Assembly: GCF_026236535.1 (NCBI RefSeq)
Contig: NZ_JAHTMW010000006.1
Coordinates: 124,001 to 188,000 of the forward strand
Origin: Streptomyces sp. SKN60
GTDB lineage: Bacteria > Actinomycetota > Actinomycetes > Streptomycetales > Streptomycetaceae
Direction of reading: 5' to 3'
DNA length: 64,000 nucleotides
The position numbers and the translations under genes are program-made. The stretch's first letter is position 1. Each line of letters begins with the position of its first letter. The notes beneath the pieces are model-generated. The model made no database searches and was not told the origin of the DNA. It saw nothing but the letters and a program-made list of their open reading frames with translations. Below are positions 59,571 through 64,000 of the stretch, piece after piece.

Positions 59571-62087
59571 TCAGGCCGGCGCCTTGGTGACGCGGCAGGC
59601 GAAGCACTTGTAGGCCTGCTGGCCCGACAGGTTGTCGTAGTAGCGGTCGTCGACGAGTGCGTTCGCCGCCTCGTAGTGATCGGCTCCCAGCTCCTCGGCG
59701 AGCTTCTGTGCGGGGCCGAACGTGTTGGGCAGGAAGACGGTGTCCTCCCGGATGCCCTCCCAGTACAGGGCTGTGGCCGTGACCTTGCCCCGTGGGCTCT
59801 CCACGACCACGTCGTCGCGGTCCTCGATGCCGAGCCTGCGCGCCGTGTCGGGGTGGATCTGAAGAAGCCTGATCCCGTTGAGCCGGGCGCCGGTGGGCGT
59901 CCAGTGGGTGACGGAGGCGAAGTGGACCACGCTCGGCCGGCCCGTCATGCCCATGAGCGGGTAGTCGCGGTGGACGGAGCCGTCGCCCCGCACACCGAGC
60001 CGCACCGGATGCGTGACGGCCTGCGGATTGATCGGGCTGGTGATGAAGCGCCTCTCGTAGGCGAGCGTGGGATGGGCGCCGGTCACCTCGGGGTGGGTGT
60101 AGAAGCCGGGCAGTGCCGCGTGACCGGCCGTGGCGAGCTGCCGGTCCAGCTCCTCGGTGTAGATCTCGATCTTGCCGCTGGGAGTGAGGAAGCGCTGCCC
60201 CTTCCTGGCGCCGAGCGACTCGGCGGCCTCGTACCAGGAGGGATGGTCCTGGTAGAGCGCGCCGACGCCGGGATGGTCGGGCGTCGGGCAGGGCCAGCGC
60301 AGCGGCTCCGTGCGCTTCTGCATCCGCTCCTGCGTCATGCCGCCCACACCCGGGGTGTGCTTGACGAACTCCGCCCAGAGGGTCGAGTAGTCCTTCCAGG
60401 CCAGGGGGAAGGAGTCGGCCCAGTACGCGTGACCCTTCCGGCGGTCCTGGCGTGCGAAGGCGTGGGCGAGGTCGATCCAGATCTCGTAGTCGGTCTTCGA
60501 CTCGCCGCAGCGCGGAACCGCGGCCTCCTGCCAGCGGATCGCCCGGTCGTCGCGCCGCATGTACACGCCTTCGTACTCCAGCGGCGAGCTCACCGGGAGG
60601 ACGACGTCGGCGTAGTACGCCGCCTCTTCCATGAAGAGGCCGGTGTAGACGTAGAAGTCGAGCTTGCGGAACGCCTCCTTGACCTTCTCCGTGTTGGCGG
60701 AGGAGATCAGCGGGTTGCCCTGGGTGATGATCGCCTTGAGGGGGTACGGCTTGCCGGTGAGGATGGCCTCGGCGAAGTAGTCGGGCCCCACGGGCAGCGC
60801 GGTCCCCACGTCGGGCGTGCGGACGGTGAGCGCGGGCAGGTGCAGGTCGCCGGGCCAGGTGTTGTGCATGAAGTTGCACCCGGTGCCGAGCCGGCCGATG
60901 TTGCCCGTGACGGCGGCGAGGAACGTGAGCACCCGATATGTGTCGAAGGCGCCGAGCTGGTGCGAGATGCCGGCGTTGCAGAAGATGGCCGCCTTGTCGG
61001 CGCGGGCGTACTCGCGTGCGATGCGGCGGATGGTGTCGGCCGGGACACCCGTCACGTCGGCGGCCCACTCCGGGGTGTATCCCGATGCCGCCATATGGGC
61101 CTGGAGCTCCTTGAAGCCGAGGACCCAGCGGTCGACGAACTCCCGGTCGTACAGGCGCTTGTCGAGGATGTGCTGCAGCATGCCCAGGGCCAGGGCCAGG
61201 TCGGTGTGCGGCTTGGGGGAGATCCACTCGTCGGCGAGCGCGCCCGTGGGAGTCTCCCGGGGGTCGACGACGACGAGCTTCGCGCCCGTGCGGGCCTTCC
61301 CACGGAGCAGGTAGTCGAAGGTGACGGGATGGGTCTCGGCCTGGTTGGTGCCGAGGAAGAGGAAGTAGTCGGCGGAGCCCAGGTCGTCCTCGCCGGTGGC
61401 GCCGTCCGTGCCGTACCCGTTGGTGAAGTTGCCGAGGCCGAAGGTGGCCTTGAGGGCGTTGCCGCCGGCGTCGTTGCAGACCGGACCGACGTCGGTGTTG
61501 TTGGGGCTGCCGAGGAGCGTGAACAGGCGGGCCACCAGGGAACCGGTGCCCCGGGGGAGACGGCCGGTGGTCCGGTTGGCGATCGAGGCGACCTGACCGC
61601 TGTCGCGCAGCGCGAGGAGGCGGCGGGCGATCAGGTCGAGCGCCTCGTCCCACGTGGCCTCGCGGAAGGCGGAGTCCTTGGAGCCCTTCCGGCCGCCGGT
61701 ACGGATCAGGGGCTTGGTCAGGCGCAGGGGGTTGTGGGTGATCTCGGCCATCATCGGGGCCTTGACGCAGATGTTGCCCTGCTGCACCGGGTCGCCGGAC
61801 GCGCCCTGGACGCTGATGACGCGGTCGGCGCGGACACCGACGGAGATCGCGCAGTTCGAGTTGCAGAACTGGCAGGCGCTCTTGACCGTCCGGTCGGGGT
61901 GGAGGGCCGCCGAGCCCTCGGTGAAGTTCAACAGGCCGCCCTCGCCGACGGTGGTAGATGGTGCGACATTCACGGGGTTGCCTCCGGCCGCGGATGCGGT
62001 CGGGACGTTGACCATCAGGGCCGCGCTGGTGAGCACGGCGCCCTGGACGACGTTCCTTCTGGAGACAGGCTTGTTGCTGTGGGACAC
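59571..62087 (-). CDS. Tat-exported molybdopterin oxidoreductase (DMSO reductase family)
   Basis: An 838-residue protein with a Tat signal (VSRRNVVQGAVLTSAALMV). The N-terminal ACQFCNSNCAI and GNICVKAP give a 4Fe-4S site of CX2CX3C...C type. The molybdenum ligand is probably the Cys of DVGPVCNDAGG. Typical MGD segments include FLFLGTNQAETHP, VVVDPRETPTGALADEW and KAIITQGNPLISS. ArrA, ArxA and nitrate reductases belong to this superfamily; the arsenic context suggests arsenate reduction or arsenite oxidation. No electron-transfer subunit (FeS or membrane) is adjacent, and the C-terminus has an odd CFACRVTKAPA. Confidence 0.85.
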   Translation of the reverse strand: MSHSNKPVSRRNVVQGAVLTSAALMVNVPTASAAGGNPVNVAPSTTVGEGGLLNFTEGSAALHPDRTVKSACQFCNSNCAISVGVRADRVISVQGASGDPVQQGNICVKAPMMAEITHNPLRLTKPLIRTGGRKGSKDSAFREATWDEALDLIARRLLALRDSGQVASIANRTTGRLPRGTGSLVARLFTLLGSPNNTDVGPVCNDAGGNALKATFGLGNFTNGYGTDGATGEDDLGSADYFLFLGTNQAETHPVTFDYLLRGKARTGAKLVVVDPRETPTGALADEWISPKPHTDLALALGMLQHILDKRLYDREFVDRWVLGFKELQAHMAASGYTPEWAADVTGVPADTIRRIAREYARADKAAIFCNAGISHQLGAFDTYRVLTFLAAVTGNIGRLGTGCNFMHNTWPGDLHLPALTVRTPDVGTALPVGPDYFAEAILTGKPYPLKAIITQGNPLISSANTEKVKEAFRKLDFYVYTGLFMEEAAYYADVVLPVSSPLEYEGVYMRRDDRAIRWQEAAVPRCGESKTDYEIWIDLAHAFARQDRRKGHAYWADSFPLAWKDYSTLWAEFVKHTPGVGGMTQERMQKRTEPLRWPCPTPDHPGVGALYQDHPSWYEAAESLGARKGQRFLTPSGKIEIYTEELDRQLATAGHAALPGFYTHPEVTGAHPTLAYERRFITSPINPQAVTHPVRLGVRGDGSVHRDYPLMGMTGRPSVVHFASVTHWTPTGARLNGIRLLQIHPDTARRLGIEDRDDVVVESPRGKVTATALYWEGIREDTVFLPNTFGPAQKLAEELGADHYEAANALVDDRYYDNLSGQQAYKCFACRVTKAPA

Positions 62088-62152
62088 GTCCGACTCCCCC
62101 TGTGGTGTGGCAGGCGTCGAGAGCCTAGGGTGATCACCACCTCCTGTCTAGA

Positions 62153-62165
62153 GATTCATCGAATC
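62153..62165. promoter_or_regulatory. GATTC-ATC-GAATC palindrome upstream of the molybdoenzyme
   Basis: Perfect five-base arms. On the minus strand it reads TTGATTCGATGAATC, followed by CTAGACAGG. It matches the GATTCGAT half sites at 47184 and 54035, so the gene is probably part of the same regulon. Confidence 0.55.
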
Positions 62166-62290
62166 AACGGGTTACAGTGAGGCGCGCGCCGTCCCGCTGC
62201 CCGGACTGGCCTGTCTTCGCGCTGTTTTGACGTTCCGTCAGCATCCTTTCAAACCAGGCATGTCGACGTGTAGCCCGCAGGGGGGTGGGG

Positions 62291-62935
62291 ATGAATCCGG
62301 GTGTGCGCTCGCTGCCGGGAGCCGGCCTCGTCCGCGCCCTGCTCCTCACCTGGCTGAGCGTGGTGATGTCCGCCTGCGGCCACAGTGTGGCCACGGGAGC
62401 GTCGCCCGCCTGGAGCGCGATCTCGGAGGGCGCTGCGGCCGTCACCCTCGTGGTGGCGCCCTTTGCCCGCCGTCGCCTGACCATGCCGATGGGCTCGGGC
62501 GTTCTCGCCGTATCGCAGATCGGACTGCACGCCTTCTTCTCGGCCACGATGCCGGTGAGCCCGACGCCGCATTCCATGGGGACGATGAACCACGGTTTGA
62601 CTCCCCTGCCCTGGACGACCGTTCTCCCCACGTTCCCGATGCTCTGCGGTCACCTCGTGGCGGCGGCCGGCGTCGCATGGCTGCTCCGCAGCGGCGACGC
62701 GGCAGCGTCCCAGGTCCGCGAACTCGCCTGCCTTTACGGCTCCGATGTCGTCGCGTACGTACGGCGCATCCTCAACAGTCTGGTGCGACAGTGGTGTTGC
62801 CACCCGACTGCACCCGTATCCGGTCTTCCGCGTGCTCTGTCCTGTCGGGCGGCAGCGCCCCTCGGCCCTCAGCTCCTCCTCTCACATGAGGTGACTCGAC
62901 GCGGACCTCCGCGGTGGATGGCCGTCCTCGGCTGA
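62291..62935 (+). CDS. membrane protein, unknown
   Basis: A 214-residue protein with about four hydrophobic segments (VRALLLTWLSVVMSACGHSVA, ISEGAAAVTLVVAP, GVLAVSQIGLHAFFSATM, MLCGHLVAAAGVAWLL) and His/Met-rich loops (SPTPHSMGTMNHG), in keeping with a copper-related role. A WCCHP pair occurs near residue 168. It lies just ahead of the copper genes YcnI and CopC. GGGGGG precedes the ATG at 62291; a GTG two codons earlier is possible. The last 40 residues are polar. Confidence 0.6.
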   Translation: MNPGVRSLPGAGLVRALLLTWLSVVMSACGHSVATGASPAWSAISEGAAAVTLVVAPFARRRLTMPMGSGVLAVSQIGLHAFFSATMPVSPTPHSMGTMNHGLTPLPWTTVLPTFPMLCGHLVAAAGVAWLLRSGDAAASQVRELACLYGSDVVAYVRRILNSLVRQWCCHPTAPVSGLPRALSCRAAAPLGPQLLLSHEVTRRGPPRWMAVLG

Positions 62936-63018
62936 CGTCGTCATCCATCCTTCCCGCCCCGGTACACGTGTGCCCTGCGAGGCACCGATCGGGGCCCTGC
63001 ACCAACGGAGTCACACCC

Positions 63019-63768
63019 ATGCGCACTTCCGCACGCCTCGGCATCCTCGCCGTGACCACGGTCGCCGGCCTCGCACTCGCCTCCTCCCCTGCCCTCGCCC
63101 ATGTGTCCGTCCAGCCGGAGGGCGCCGCCGCCAAGGGCGGCTATGCCACCGTGAACGTCAAGGTTCCCAACGAGCGGCCGAACGCCTCGACCACCAAGGT
63201 CGAGGTGTCGTTCCCCGCCGATCACCCACTGGCCTCGGTCATGCCGCAGGCGGTGCCCGGGTGGACCATCGAGGTGACCAGGACGAAGCTCGCCAAGCCG
63301 CTGACGCTGCACGGCAAGAGCATCACCGAGGCCGTCAGCAAGGTCACCTGGACCGCCACCGACAAGGGCATCCAGCCGGGCTACTTCCAGAAGTTCCCGC
63401 TGTCGCTCGGCCAACTGCCCGAGGACGCGGACGAACTCGTCCTCAAGGCGCTGCAGACGTACGACAACAAGGAGGTCGTACGCTGGATCGAGCCGCCGGT
63501 GGCGGGCCAGGAGGAGCCGGAGCATCCGGCCGCCGTACTGAAGCTCTCCGCGGCGGCCGACGACCACCACGGCGGGGCACCGGCTTCGAACGCGCCTTCC
63601 GCGAAGCCCTCCGGCAGTGACGACCACGACGCCGACAAGGCACAGGCACAGGCACACGACGACAGCGAGCACGGCACCGAGCGGTGGCTCGGCATCGCCG
63701 GGATCGTCCTGGGCGCGGCCGGACTCGGCACGGCCCTGGTCACGAGCCGTCGCCGCGGCAACGCCTGA
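63019..63768 (+). CDS. YcnI-like copper-binding protein (DUF1775)
   Basis: A 249-residue protein with a signal peptide cleaved after SSPALA, so that the mature protein starts HVSVQPEG. YcnI proteins bind Cu(II) by this N-terminal His together with a Glu and a Trp; VSFPADHP and VPGWTIEV are family segments. A His/Asp-rich stretch near residue 190 and a C-terminal membrane anchor (IAGIVLGAAGLGTALV) then Arg-rich tail follow. The gene precedes a CopC-like gene by 15 bases, the usual YcnIJ order. Confidence 0.88.
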   Translation: MRTSARLGILAVTTVAGLALASSPALAHVSVQPEGAAAKGGYATVNVKVPNERPNASTTKVEVSFPADHPLASVMPQAVPGWTIEVTRTKLAKPLTLHGKSITEAVSKVTWTATDKGIQPGYFQKFPLSLGQLPEDADELVLKALQTYDNKEVVRWIEPPVAGQEEPEHPAAVLKLSAAADDHHGGAPASNAPSAKPSGSDDHDADKAQAQAHDDSEHGTERWLGIAGIVLGAAGLGTALVTSRRRGNA

Positions 63769-63783
63769 TCCGGAAAGGCTGCC

Positions 63784-64000
63784 ATGACGGTCACCGTCTC
63801 CCGCGCGCGCCGCTGGGTCGTCGTCCTGCTGGCCGGTCTGGGCCTGCTCGTCGCCGGGGCCCCTCCGGCCGACGCCCACGCCGTGCTCACCGGCAGTACG
63901 CCCGCGCGCGGGGCGGTGGTCGCCGAAGCCCCGTCCCGGGTGGTGCTGACCTTCACCGAGGAGATCGCACTCAGCGCCGACGCCGTGCGCGTCCTTGATC
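63784..64000 (+). CDS. CopC-like copper resistance protein, cut by window end
   Basis: The visible 72 residues have a signal peptide ending PADA, then HAVLTGSTPARGAVVAEAP and VVLTFTEEIAL, the N-terminal Cu(II)-binding His and beta-sandwich start of CopC. It may go on as a CopC-CopD fusion (YcnJ); the rest lies beyond the window. Confidence 0.88.
   Translation, partial: MTVTVSRARRWVVVLLAGLGLLVAGAPPADAHAVLTGSTPARGAVVAEAPSRVVLTFTEEIALSADAVRVLD

Overview
The window reads as a piece of a Streptomyces (or very close actinomycete) chromosome or large linear replicon. Codon third positions are almost always G or C, GTG and TTG starts are common, ribosome binding sites are of the GGAGG type, and several lineage-typical families occur (FHA-ABC transporter with a Ser/Thr kinase, DUF6777, streptophobe-like membrane protein, DUF1876, MocR regulators). 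No rRNA, tRNA or CRISPR array was seen.

Region 1 (1-25 kb) looks like ordinary chromosomal background: an ECF sigma factor with two small membrane proteins, a TetR regulator, an FHA/FHA/ABC transporter followed by an SH3-like protein and a Pkn-type kinase, a MocR regulator with its operator, an FusB-like FBP protein, a glutaryl-CoA-dehydrogenase/CoA-transferase/GntR catabolic locus, a frameshifted FAD monooxygenase, a CBS-BON protein, a protoporphyrinogen-oxidase-like protein, a 2'-5' RNA ligase-like protein, a secreted pyroglutamyl-peptidase-like protein with Cys replaced by Ser, and small secreted or membrane proteins. Region 2 (25-33 kb) is a patchwork with signs of decay: a solitary MazF-like toxin, a fragment of a glycosylhydrolase/sialidase-like gene, a copB-type P-ATPase with a frameshift and a missing 3' end, and a tyrosine-integrase remnant at about 32.7 kb. 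This suggests the edge of an integrated element.

Region 3 (33-64 kb) is an arsenic and copper island. It opens with an ArsO-like flavoprotein, an MFS transporter and an ArsT-like flavoprotein, divergent from two tandem ArsR repressors. Then some twenty genes, all on the minus strand from 57.7 kb down to 37.7 kb, form what looks like a biosynthetic locus. In order of transcription these are: an EPSP-synthase homologue, an iPGM homologue, a CTP-synthase-C-terminal-like protein, a 59-aa CCGEP peptide, an M28 peptidase, an AhpD-like protein, three ATP-grasp ligases with a FemAB-like acyltransferase among them, a 34-aa Cys-rich peptide, two ABC transporter subunits, a 102-aa peptide with four SSCCG modules, a FixH/YtkA-like lipoprotein, an aminotransferase, CopZ, a tiny membrane protein, CopA and a second FemAB/GNAT-like protein. 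A LuxR-type regulator, a third ArsR and a Tat-exported molybdoenzyme flank it, and YcnI- and CopC-like copper proteins close the window.

The EPSP-synthase/iPGM/CTP-synthase-like trio matches, from memory, the signature of streptomycete arseno-organic metabolism (bisenarsan type), where the first two homologues convert arsenate and PEP to arsonopyruvate. Here the trio is joined not by a polyketide synthase but by an aminotransferase, ATP-grasp ligases, FemAB-like enzymes and a peptidase. My working model is an arsonoalanine-type or other arsenical amino acid built into a small peptide and exported by the ABC pair. A striking unexplained feature is a vicinal Cys-Cys pair at or near the end of many unrelated proteins of the locus, and in the N-terminal part of all three ArsR sensors. 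Three promoters in the island share a GATTCGAT-type inverted repeat, so it may be one arsenite-controlled regulon. The chemistry and product are inference.
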